A stretch of 51,020 nucleotides of DNA from Ilumatobacter sp. (GTDB lineage Bacteria; Actinomycetota; Acidimicrobiia; Acidimicrobiales; Ilumatobacteraceae). The position numbers and the translations under genes were made by a program. Within the stretch, counting starts at the first letter, position 1. Every line of letters starts with the position of its first letter. The stretch covers positions 1 through 51,020 of the forward strand of contig REDU01000145.1 of assembly GCA_007693335.1 (NCBI GenBank), in the 5' to 3' direction. Below are positions 42,945 through 49,609 of this stretch, one piece after another. The notes under the pieces were generated by a model. The model saw only the letters and a list, made by a program, of their open reading frames with translations. It was not told the DNA's origin and ran no database searches.

Positions 42945-42952
42945 CGACGCCC

Positions 42953-43933
42953 ATGGCCGAGCATCACGAACGACCGACCCCGCACCTCGATCCGGACATC
43001 GACGCCGGCCGGTTCGAGATCCACCGGTCCGACGTGCGGGGGTTCTCGCAGGCGTACGTGCGTGAGGGCGTGGGTGGGGTGCCGCTGCTCTGCGTGCACG
43101 GGTGGCCGGAGACGAAGCGGATCTTCTGGAAGGTGATCGAGCCGCTGGCCGCGGCCGGGTTCGAGGTGATCGTGCCCGATCTGCGGGGCTTCGGTGACAG
43201 CGATGTGGGGCCCGACGGGTTCCACGACGTGTTCGCCCACTCGGCCGACCTGGCCGCGCTCGTGTTCGACGTCCTGGGCCACGATCGGGTGGTGCTGCTC
43301 GGCGGTGATCTCGGCGGCCCGGTGGTGCAGGACCTCGCGCTGCGGTTCCCGGACCGGATCGACCGCATGGTGCTGTTCAACTCGCCGTTGCCGTACCTGC
43401 GTGACCAGATGGCGGACATCCCCGACACCCGCCCGGCACGGGAGGCGAGCGACTACTTCGTGCGTCAGGGCCTCGATCCCGACGGGTTGGCTGCCGAGCT
43501 GGTGACGCCGGGGGCGCGCCGCCGGTACATCGCGACCTTCTACACCAGCCGCTTCTGGGCCCATCCGGGTGCGTTCACCGCCGCCGGCCCGGTACCCGGG
43601 GTGTATCCCGAGGTCGACTTCCACACCGAGCCGTTCGGCGATGCGGAGAAGTTCCGCGCCAGCTTCGGCGGCTACGAGAGCGCGTTCGACCCGGCGGCCC
43701 GGTCGGGTGAGTCGAGGCTCGGCCGGAACGAGCACACCCGCACGCTCATCCTGTACGGCACGAGCGACCACGTGATCTACCCGGCGTTCGACCGGATGGC
43801 GGCGCACGTGTTCGCCGACCACGTCGGCCCGTTCCTGCTGCGCGACTGCGGGCACTTCGTGCCGTGGGAGGCCCCGCACGCCCTCGTGTCGGGCACCGTC
43901 GCCGTCTGCGGCGACCTGCTGGCTCAGCGCTGA
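42953..43933 (+). CDS. Alpha/beta-hydrolase, epoxide hydrolase-like
   Basis: A 326-residue protein. The oxyanion loop is V-H-G-W-P-E-T (49-55), and the nucleophile Asp119 is in L-G-G-D-L-G-G-P, the place of Asp in epoxide hydrolases and haloalkane dehalogenases rather than Ser. P-D-L-R-G-F-G-D-S-D is conserved, and the final His is in R-D-C-G-H-F-V-P-W-E. Hydrolysis of an epoxide is more likely than dehalogenation given HGWPE, but the substrate is unknown. The stop overlaps the convergent gene inside a palindrome. Confidence 0.85.
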   Translation: MAEHHERPTPHLDPDIDAGRFEIHRSDVRGFSQAYVREGVGGVPLLCVHGWPETKRIFWKVIEPLAAAGFEVIVPDLRGFGDSDVGPDGFHDVFAHSADLAALVFDVLGHDRVVLLGGDLGGPVVQDLALRFPDRIDRMVLFNSPLPYLRDQMADIPDTRPAREASDYFVRQGLDPDGLAAELVTPGARRRYIATFYTSRFWAHPGAFTAAGPVPGVYPEVDFHTEPFGDAEKFRASFGGYESAFDPAARSGESRLGRNEHTRTLILYGTSDHVIYPAFDRMAAHVFADHVGPFLLRDCGHFVPWEAPHALVSGTVAVCGDLLAQR

Positions 43934-43934
43934 G
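43923..43934. repeat. 12-bp palindrome holding two convergent stop codons
   Basis: CTCAGCGCTGAG is a perfect palindrome. It contains TGA (43931-43933) for the hydrolase and TCA (43924-43926), the TGA of the minus-strand gene, so the two genes overlap by 10 bp. Confidence 0.8.
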
Positions 43935-44250
43935 GCTGCTCGTCGGGCACGTCGGCGGCGTCGCGCCGGCGGATCGCGAACACGACCCGGGTGCCGATCA
44001 CCAGCAGGCCGAGCATGAGCGCGGCGAACACCGCCGTCTGGTGCATGCCGCCGCGCGCCTCGCTGCCGCAGCCGGGCTTGGGCAGCGCGCTGAGACAGTC
44101 GCTCAGTGACCGGTCCTGCGGGAAGAACTCGTTCACGGTGACCGGTGGCGGGTCGGCGGGTTCGGTGCCAGCGGCCATGGAGCTGCCGGCGAGCGGGCCG
44201 GCCACGACGAGCGCCACCAGGAGGAGCACCGCAACCAGGGCACGTCGCAT
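43924..44250 (-). CDS. Small exported or membrane protein of unknown function
   Basis: A 108-residue protein, not recognised. A signal-like N-terminus ([20 protein letters not shown]) is followed by a short extracytoplasmic segment with two cysteines ([12 protein letters not shown]), which may form a disulfide. One transmembrane helix ([15 protein letters not shown]) and a charged cytosolic tail (R-R-R-D-A-A-D) complete it. Divergent from guaA with 24 bp between the start codons. Confidence 0.7.
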   Translation of the reverse strand: MRRALVAVLLLVALVVAGPLAGSSMAAGTEPADPPPVTVNEFFPQDRSLSDCLSALPKPGCGSEARGGMHQTAVFAALMLGLLVIGTRVVFAIRRRDAADVPDEQPQR

Positions 44251-44260
44251 GAGATCTGTC

Positions 44261-44266
44261 TACCAT
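44261..44266 (+). promoter_or_regulatory. -10 element for guaA (TACCAT)
   Basis: TACCAT ends 8 nt before the TTG codon at 44275, the predicted guaA start. No ribosome-binding site is visible. Confidence 0.45.
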
Positions 44267-44274
44267 CGGGGGCC

Positions 44275-45873
44275 TTGGAACCCGACGCCCAGCTCCCCCC
44301 GACCACCGATCCCGTGCCCACCGTGGCGGGTGCCGAACGTGAGACCGTGCTCGTGGTCGACTTCGGCGCGCAGTACGCCCAGCTGATCGCCCGGCGGGTG
44401 CGCGAGCTCGACGTGTTCTCCGAGATCGTGCCGGCCCGCATCACCGCCGTCGAGATCGCCGAGCGGCAGCCGGCCGCCATCGTGCTGTCGGGCGGTCCGA
44501 AGAGCGTCCACGTCGAGGGCGCGCCGCTGCTCGACCCCGGCATCTACGAGCTGGGTGTCCCGATGTTCGGCATCTGTTACGGCGCTCAATTGATGGCACT
44601 GCAGCTCGGTGGCACGGTGGGCCGCGGGATGCGCGGCGAGTACGGGCGAGCGCACCTGACACGCGACGAGACCTCGTCGGTGTTCCCCGCCGACGTGCCG
44701 ATCGAGCACGACGTGTGGATGAGCCACTTCGACGCCATCACCGAGCCACCGCCCGGGTTCCGGGCCACCGCCAGCACACCGGACGCGCCGGTGGCGGTGA
44801 TCGAGCATGACGAACGCCGCCTCTGGGGCGTGCAGTTCCACCCGGAGGTGGCGCACTCGCCGTACGGGATGACGGTGCTGCGTACGTTCCTCCATCAGCT
44901 CGCCGGGTGCGAGCCGACCTGGAAGATGAGCTCGGTGGTCGACGAGCAGGTCGAGCGCATCCGGTCCCAGGTGGGTGACGGCCGGGCCATCTGTGCCCTG
45001 TCGGGCGGGGTCGACTCGTCGGTGGCCGCCGCGCTCGTGCACCGGGCCATCGGGCCCAAGCTCACGTGCGTGCACGTCGACACCGGGCTGATGCGCAAGG
45101 GCGAGTCCGAGCAGATCCTCGAGACGTACGGGCGCAACATGGACCTCGAGCTGATCTTCGTCGATGCCGGTGATCGCTACTTCGAGGCGCTGAGCGGCGT
45201 GACCGAACCCGAGGCCAAGCGCAAGATCATCGGTGAGCTCTTCATCCGCATCTTCGAGCAGAACACCGGCGGGCTCACCGAGGCGGAGTTCCTCGTGCAG
45301 GGCACGCTGTACCCCGACCTCATCGAGAGCGGCGGCGCCGACGGCAACGCCGACGTGATCAAGAGCCATCACAACGTGGGCGGACTCCCCGAGGACATGA
45401 CCCTGCAGCTGGTGGAGCCGCTGCGCGACCTGTTCAAGGACGAGGTCCGCAAACTCGGCCACGAGCTCGGCCTGCCCGACGAGATGGTGTGGCGTCAGCC
45501 CTTCCCCGGTCCGGGGCTGGGGGTGCGCATCATCGGCGAGGTCACCCCCGAGAAGGTGGCGCTGTTGCAGGAGGCCGATGCCATCGTGCGCGAGGAGATC
45601 GCGTGGGCCGGGCTCGAACGCGAGATCTGGCAGTCGTTCGCCGTACTGCCCGACATCCGATCGGTGGGGGTGATGGGCGACGAGCGCACCTACGGCCACC
45701 CCATCATCATCCGGGCCGTCACCAGCGACGATGCCATGACCGCGGACTGGGCCCGTCTGCCCTACGACCTGCTCGAGAAGATGTCGAGCCGCATCATCAA
45801 CGAGGTGCCCGGGATCAACCGGGTGGCCTACGACATCACGTCGAAGCCGCCCGGCACGATCGAGTGGGAGTAG
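44275..45873 (+). CDS. guaA: GMP synthase [glutamine-hydrolysing]
   Basis: A 532-residue enzyme making GMP from XMP. The class I glutaminase has [15 protein letters not shown], the nucleophile Cys101 in F-G-I-C-Y-G-A-Q and the dyad in V-Q-F-H-P-E-V. The ATP pyrophosphatase loop is [12 protein letters not shown]. The C-terminal dimer domain ends [18 protein letters not shown]. The start is probably TTG 44275, supported by the -10 eight bases upstream; it gives about 23 residues before the glutaminase. Confidence 0.95.
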   Translation: MEPDAQLPPTTDPVPTVAGAERETVLVVDFGAQYAQLIARRVRELDVFSEIVPARITAVEIAERQPAAIVLSGGPKSVHVEGAPLLDPGIYELGVPMFGICYGAQLMALQLGGTVGRGMRGEYGRAHLTRDETSSVFPADVPIEHDVWMSHFDAITEPPPGFRATASTPDAPVAVIEHDERRLWGVQFHPEVAHSPYGMTVLRTFLHQLAGCEPTWKMSSVVDEQVERIRSQVGDGRAICALSGGVDSSVAAALVHRAIGPKLTCVHVDTGLMRKGESEQILETYGRNMDLELIFVDAGDRYFEALSGVTEPEAKRKIIGELFIRIFEQNTGGLTEAEFLVQGTLYPDLIESGGADGNADVIKSHHNVGGLPEDMTLQLVEPLRDLFKDEVRKLGHELGLPDEMVWRQPFPGPGLGVRIIGEVTPEKVALLQEADAIVREEIAWAGLEREIWQSFAVLPDIRSVGVMGDERTYGHPIIIRAVTSDDAMTADWARLPYDLLEKMSSRIINEVPGINRVAYDITSKPPGTIEWE

Positions 45874-45903
45874 CGGGCGGTCGACGTCTGCCGGATGTGT
45901 TTC

Positions 45904-45930
45904 GTGACACGTTCGCAACACGTTCGTAAA
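45904..45930 (+). promoter_or_regulatory. Triple 11-bp-period direct repeat upstream of the NlpC/P60 gene (MtrA/GlnR-type box)
   Basis: GTGAC-N6-GCAAC-N6-GTAAA, with the spacer ACGTTC identical in both gaps, ends 6 bp before the -10. OmpR-family regulators MtrA and GlnR bind GTNAC-N6-type tandem sites; MtrA controls cell-wall hydrolases in mycobacteria. Assignment is inference. Confidence 0.45.
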
Positions 45931-45936
45931 CATCGC

Positions 45937-45942
45937 TAGGCT
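45937..45942 (+). promoter_or_regulatory. -10 element for the NlpC/P60 gene (TAGGCT)
   Basis: TAGGCT ends 9 nt before ATG 45952. The in-frame GTG at 45943 directly abuts the hexamer and would precede the transcription start, so ATG is preferred. Confidence 0.5.
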
Positions 45943-45951
45943 GTGGCTCCG

Positions 45952-47187
45952 ATGTCGATCCGAACCCTCCGTGCCCTGATCGTCGTGGGCTCCCTCGTGG
46001 CCGTCGGCCCTGCGATCCCCGCCGACGTCGTCTCCGCCGTGAGCGTGGACGAGGCCCGTCGTGACGTGGAGCGCATCGTCGACGAGCTCGATCGTCTGGC
46101 CGAGCGCTCCGACCGGCTCACCGAGGACTACGCCGAGGCCGTCGACGACAAGGGCCGCCTCGAGGTGGAGGTGGCCGAGGCCGAGGAGCGGGTGGCCGAG
46201 ATGGAGGCCCGGCTCGCCGAGCTGCGTGAGGACCTGTCGGCCGTGGCCGTGCGTCAGTACACGGGTGCCGGCAACGATGTACTGGGCCCGCTGTTCACCG
46301 ACGCCGCGGTCTACAACGAGACCCTCCAGCGCGATCAGTTCTCACGGGTGGCACTGAGTGTCGGCACCACCACCACGAACGACTACGAGACACTGCTGCT
46401 CGAACTCGACGCCGAGCGGGCCGAGCTCGACCGCATGCGCGCCCAGGTCGAAGCACTCGCCGTCCAGTTGGAGGGCCAGCTCGAGGAGGCCGAGGCGCTG
46501 CGGGTCGAGTACCAGCAGCGCCGGGTCCAGGCCGAGGCCGATCTCGGTGCCGCGCTGGCCGCCGAGGAGCAGCGTCGGCTCGAGGAAGCCCAGCGTCGCA
46601 TGCAGGCCGAAGCCGCCGAAGCCCAGCGCCGGGCCGAGGCCCAGGCGGCAGCATCGGCCAGCGCATCGTCCACAGCGTCGTCCAACTCGTCGTCCACATC
46701 GTCATCCAACTCGTCGTCCACGTCGTCGGGCGGTGGCGGGACCTCGGAGGGCAACGGCGGCGGGGCGAGCGCTCCTGCTCCAGCCGCAGCGCCGGCAGCG
46801 CCCGCAGCGCCGGCGTCGAACGCTCCGGCCCCCTCCTCGCTCGCCGGGGTCGCCGTCAATGCCGCACTCGGGCAGCAGGGGGTGCCCTACAGGTTCGCCA
46901 CCTCGAGCCCGGGCGTCTCGTTCGACTGCTCCGGTCTCACCCACTACGCCTGGGGTCAGGCGGGCGTGTACCTGCCGCGCAACTCGCGGGCGCAGGCGGC
47001 GGCGCTGCCCCGCATCCCCCCCTCGCAAGCGCAGGCGGGCGATCTGATCTTCTATTACAGCCCGATCAGCCACGTGGGCATCTACCTCGGTGGCGGACAG
47101 CTCGTCCACGCCCCGAACACCGGCAGCGTCGTGAACGTCACCACGGTGAACTGGTCGCGCGTGACCGCCGTCGGCCGACCCGGCTGA
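45952..47187 (+). CDS. NlpC/P60 peptidoglycan endopeptidase with coiled coil (RipA-like)
   Basis: A 411-residue secreted protein. A signal peptide (IRTLRALIVVGSLVAVGPA) leads to a long helical coiled-coil region (about 30-220, Glu/Ala/Arg/Leu rich). A low-complexity Ser/Thr linker (S-S-N-S-S-S-T-S-S repeats, then Gly and Ala/Pro) follows. The C-terminal NlpC/P60 domain has catalytic Cys in F-D-C-S-G-L-T, His in S-H-V-G-I-Y and the third residue His in L-V-H-A-P. It cleaves the stem peptide of peptidoglycan during division; the coiled coil probably gates it as in RipA. The linker DNA is itself a 24-bp tandem repeat. Confidence 0.9.
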   Translation: MSIRTLRALIVVGSLVAVGPAIPADVVSAVSVDEARRDVERIVDELDRLAERSDRLTEDYAEAVDDKGRLEVEVAEAEERVAEMEARLAELREDLSAVAVRQYTGAGNDVLGPLFTDAAVYNETLQRDQFSRVALSVGTTTTNDYETLLLELDAERAELDRMRAQVEALAVQLEGQLEEAEALRVEYQQRRVQAEADLGAALAAEEQRRLEEAQRRMQAEAAEAQRRAEAQAAASASASSTASSNSSSTSSSNSSSTSSGGGGTSEGNGGGASAPAPAAAPAAPAAPASNAPAPSSLAGVAVNAALGQQGVPYRFATSSPGVSFDCSGLTHYAWGQAGVYLPRNSRAQAAALPRIPPSQAQAGDLIFYYSPISHVGIYLGGGQLVHAPNTGSVVNVTTVNWSRVTAVGRPG

Positions 47188-47209
47188 GCCTGCGTCGACG
47201 CCGACTGAC

Positions 47210-47215
47210 TACGGT
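47210..47215 (+). promoter_or_regulatory. -10 element for the phosphotransferase gene (TACGGT)
   Basis: TACGGT ends 7 nt before GTG 47223; no ribosome-binding site is visible. Confidence 0.45.
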
Positions 47216-47222
47216 CGGCACC

Positions 47223-48284
47223 GTGGCCGCCGAACCGACCCCATTCCTCGACTCCGTCCGGGGTATCGACATCCCAGCCGTCACCGCCTGGCTCGCCGAC
47301 GAGATCGAGGGTGCGGTGGCGCCGTTCCGCTTCGAACTCATCGCCGGTGGACGGTCGAATCTGACGTTCACGGTCACGGGAGCCGATGGCCGACGGTTCG
47401 TGCTGCGTCGACCACCCCTCGGCCACGTGCTCGCCACGGCCCACGACATGGCGCGCGAGTACCGGATCATCGCTGCCATCGGCCCCACCGGCGTCCCCGT
47501 GCCGCCGGCGCTGGGGCTGTGCACCGACGAGACCGTCAACGGCGCCGCGTTCTACGTGATGGGCCATGTGGTGGGCGAGGTGCTCGACGGTCCGGAGAAG
47601 GTCGACCGGATCCCCGTCGAGCTGCGTCGGCCCGCCAGTGAGCACCTGATCGACGTGCTGGCCGACCTGCACGCCCTCGACGTCGACGAGATCGGCCTCG
47701 GTGACCTCGCCAAGCGCGAGGGGTACGTCGAGCGTCAGATCAAGCGCTGGAGCACGCAGTGGGCCAACTCGAAGACCCGGGAGCTGCCGGCCATCGACGA
47801 GGTGGCCGAGCGCCTGGCACGCGATGTGCCGGTGCAGGTGGGGGTCTCGGTGGCCCATGGCGACTACCGGTTCGGCAACTGCCTCACCGACGTGCGGCAC
47901 GGCCGCATCGCAGCGGTGCTCGACTGGGAGCTGTGCACGCTGGGTGATCCGCTGGCCGACGTCGGCTATCTCGGGGTCTACTGGACCGATCCGGGCGAGG
48001 CCGGTGGTCGGCACAACGACCCGTCCGGTGCCGACGGGTTCCCGACCTTCACCGAGCTGCTCGACCGCTACGCCGCCCGCACCGGCCGAGATCTCTCGCG
48101 TATCGACTACTACGTCGCGTTCTCGTCATGGCGGCTGGCGGTCATCAGTGAGGGCGTCTATGCCCGGTACCTGCACGGCGCGATGGGTGACGCTGTCGAC
48201 CAGTCGGTGCTCGACACGTTCAAGGTCGGCACCGAGCAGCTCGCCGAATCGGCCCTCGACGCCATGCGGAGGCTCGACCCATGA
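47223..48284 (+). CDS. APH-fold phosphotransferase (aminoglycoside-phosphotransferase family)
   Basis: A 353-residue kinase-like protein. G-G-R-S-N-L-T-F-T-V is the nucleotide loop, F-V-L-R-R-P-P-L-G carries the lysine-equivalent strand, and V-A-H-G-D-Y-R-F-G-N holds the catalytic Asp. A-V-L-D-W-E-L-C-T-L-G-D-P is the metal site. This set matches the family N-terminal to ACAD10/11 and the stand-alone actinobacterial proteins beside fatty-acid genes, so the substrate is more likely a hydroxyacyl compound than an antibiotic. It overlaps the next hydrolase by ATGA. Confidence 0.85.
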   Translation: MAAEPTPFLDSVRGIDIPAVTAWLADEIEGAVAPFRFELIAGGRSNLTFTVTGADGRRFVLRRPPLGHVLATAHDMAREYRIIAAIGPTGVPVPPALGLCTDETVNGAAFYVMGHVVGEVLDGPEKVDRIPVELRRPASEHLIDVLADLHALDVDEIGLGDLAKREGYVERQIKRWSTQWANSKTRELPAIDEVAERLARDVPVQVGVSVAHGDYRFGNCLTDVRHGRIAAVLDWELCTLGDPLADVGYLGVYWTDPGEAGGRHNDPSGADGFPTFTELLDRYAARTGRDLSRIDYYVAFSSWRLAVISEGVYARYLHGAMGDAVDQSVLDTFKVGTEQLAESALDAMRRLDP

Positions 48285-49039
48285 GCGGCGAGCTCGCCGG
48301 CTGGGACCGGTCGGCGTTCACGTCGGGCGGGATCACCCACGAGGTGTACCGGCGCGGCGAAGGCCCCGCCGTGGTGATCGTGCACGAGGTGCCGGGCATC
48401 ACCCCGAGCGTGCTGCGGTTCGCCGAGGAGGTGGTGCAGGCGGGGTTCACCGTCGTGATGCCACTCCTCGTGGGGAAGGCGGGCAAGGAGATGAAGCTGC
48501 CGTACGTGGTCACGTCGCTCGTGAAGGTGTGCATCTCGCGGGAGTTCACCACCTGGGCGCTCGACCGCACATCGCCCGTCGTGTCGTGGTTGCGGGCGCT
48601 GGCACGATCGGTGCACGCCGAGGTGGGCGGTCGCGGTGTGGGGGCGGTGGGGATGTGCTTCAGCGGTGGATTCGCACTCGGGATGATGGTCGATTCGCTG
48701 ATGGTCGCACCCGTGCTCTCGCAACCGTCGCTCCCGTTCGCTGCTGGCGTCGGATCGGGGAAGGCCGCCCGGGGCGCCGATCTCAACCTCACCCCCGATG
48801 ATCGCGAGGTGATCGCGCACCGTGCCGCGGAGGGGTGTGAGGTGTTGGGTCTCCGGTTCACCGGCGACGGGTTGGTGGGGACCCGCTTCGACTCGCTGCG
48901 CGAGCTGCTGGGCGACGCGTTCATCGCCGTCGACCTGCCGAGCGTGGGGAAACGCGACCACAGTGTGCTCACCGAACAGCGTGACGATCCCAGCGTGACC
49001 CGGGTGATCGAGTTCCTGGAGGAGAAGCTGTTGGTGTGA
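48281..49039 (+). CDS. Dienelactone hydrolase family protein
   Basis: A 252-residue alpha/beta hydrolase. The nucleophile is Cys in G-M-C-F-S-G-G, with the accompanying Glu in V-H-E-V-P-G. The triad is completed by Asp in F-T-G-D-G-L-V-G and His in K-R-D-H-S-V-L. All are as in carboxymethylenebutenolidase-type enzymes. Operonic with the preceding phosphotransferase (ATGA). Natural substrate unknown. Confidence 0.86.
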   Translation: MSGELAGWDRSAFTSGGITHEVYRRGEGPAVVIVHEVPGITPSVLRFAEEVVQAGFTVVMPLLVGKAGKEMKLPYVVTSLVKVCISREFTTWALDRTSPVVSWLRALARSVHAEVGGRGVGAVGMCFSGGFALGMMVDSLMVAPVLSQPSLPFAAGVGSGKAARGADLNLTPDDREVIAHRAAEGCEVLGLRFTGDGLVGTRFDSLRELLGDAFIAVDLPSVGKRDHSVLTEQRDDPSVTRVIEFLEEKLLV

Positions 49040-49044
49040 GCCCG

Positions 49045-49061
49045 ATACCCCTCTAGGGTAT
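49045..49061 (+). promoter_or_regulatory. CsoR operator
   Basis: ATACCC-CTCTA-GGGTAT is a perfect 6-bp inverted repeat of the TACCC/GGGTA type bound by copper regulator CsoR. It includes the csoR -10 (TAGGGT, 49054-49059), so apo-CsoR would block its own promoter until Cu(I) releases it. Confidence 0.85.
49054..49059 (+). promoter_or_regulatory. -10 element for csoR (TAGGGT)
   Basis: TAGGGT ends 6 nt before GTG 49066. It lies inside the operator palindrome. Confidence 0.5.
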
Positions 49062-49065
49062 GGGT

Positions 49066-49362
49066 GTGGCTGACGTGACACCTGGATACCACGACGACAA
49101 GGCGGCGATCCTCACACGACTCCGCCGCGTCGAGGGACAGGTCCGCGGTCTCCAGCGGATGGTCGAGGACGACACCTACTGCATCGACGTCCTCACCCAG
49201 GTGGCCGCCGCCACCAGCGCGCTGCAGAGCGTGGCCGTGAAGCTGGTCGACGAGCATCTGCGCCACTGCGTGGCCGGGGCCGCCGAGGCCGACGACCCCG
49301 CCGAGATGGCCACCAAGCTGGCTGAAGCGAGTCGTGCCATCGAACGACTCGTGAAGTCCTGA
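49066..49362 (+). CDS. csoR: Copper-sensing transcriptional repressor CsoR
   Basis: A 98-residue all-helical repressor. The Cu(I) ligands Cys39, His64 and Cys68 follow the family spacing (T-Y-C-I-D-V-L and D-E-H-L-R-H-C-V). R-L-R-R-V-E-G-Q-V-R-G-L is the DNA-contacting motif. GTG 49066 is preferred because the ATG at 49060 abuts the -10 and would fall before the transcript start. First gene of csoR-copZ-copA. Confidence 0.94.
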   Translation: MADVTPGYHDDKAAILTRLRRVEGQVRGLQRMVEDDTYCIDVLTQVAAATSALQSVAVKLVDEHLRHCVAGAAEADDPAEMATKLAEASRAIERLVKS

Positions 49363-49401
49363 ACCCGTCCTGACCCCGTGCCACTTCCCAGGGAGACCGA
49401 C

Positions 49402-49608
49402 ATGACCACCGAACCGCTGACCCTCACCGTTCCGGACATGACCTGTGACCACTGTGTGCAGGCGGTGACCGCCGGCGTCTCGCCGCTTCCCGGTGTCGAG
49501 TCGGTGGAGATCGATCTCGACACCAAGCTCGTGGTCGTCCGGGGCGGCGACATCGACCGTGCTGCGGTCGTGGCGGCCATCGACGACGCCGGCTTCGACG
49601 TGGCCTGA
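49402..49608 (+). CDS. copZ: Copper chaperone CopZ-like (HMA domain)
   Basis: A 68-residue ferredoxin-fold metallochaperone. The metal loop is [11 protein letters not shown], a CxxC Cu(I) site, and [12 protein letters not shown] is the typical second half. It would hand Cu(I) to the CopA ATPase downstream. GGGAG precedes ATG 49402. Confidence 0.92.
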   Translation: MTTEPLTLTVPDMTCDHCVQAVTAGVSPLPGVESVEIDLDTKLVVVRGGDIDRAAVVAAIDDAGFDVA

Positions 49609-49609
49609 C

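Noticed and set aside
46660..46740. Tandem DNA repeat in the NlpC/P60 gene as an independent element
   Set aside because: It encodes the Ser/Thr linker in frame, a common low-complexity hinge in secreted hydrolases, so it is described with the gene.
47223..48284. Aminoglycoside resistance gene
   Set aside because: The APH fold is present, but the sequence resembles the ACAD10/11-type phosphotransferases and the operon partner is a dienelactone hydrolase; nothing supports an antibiotic substrate.
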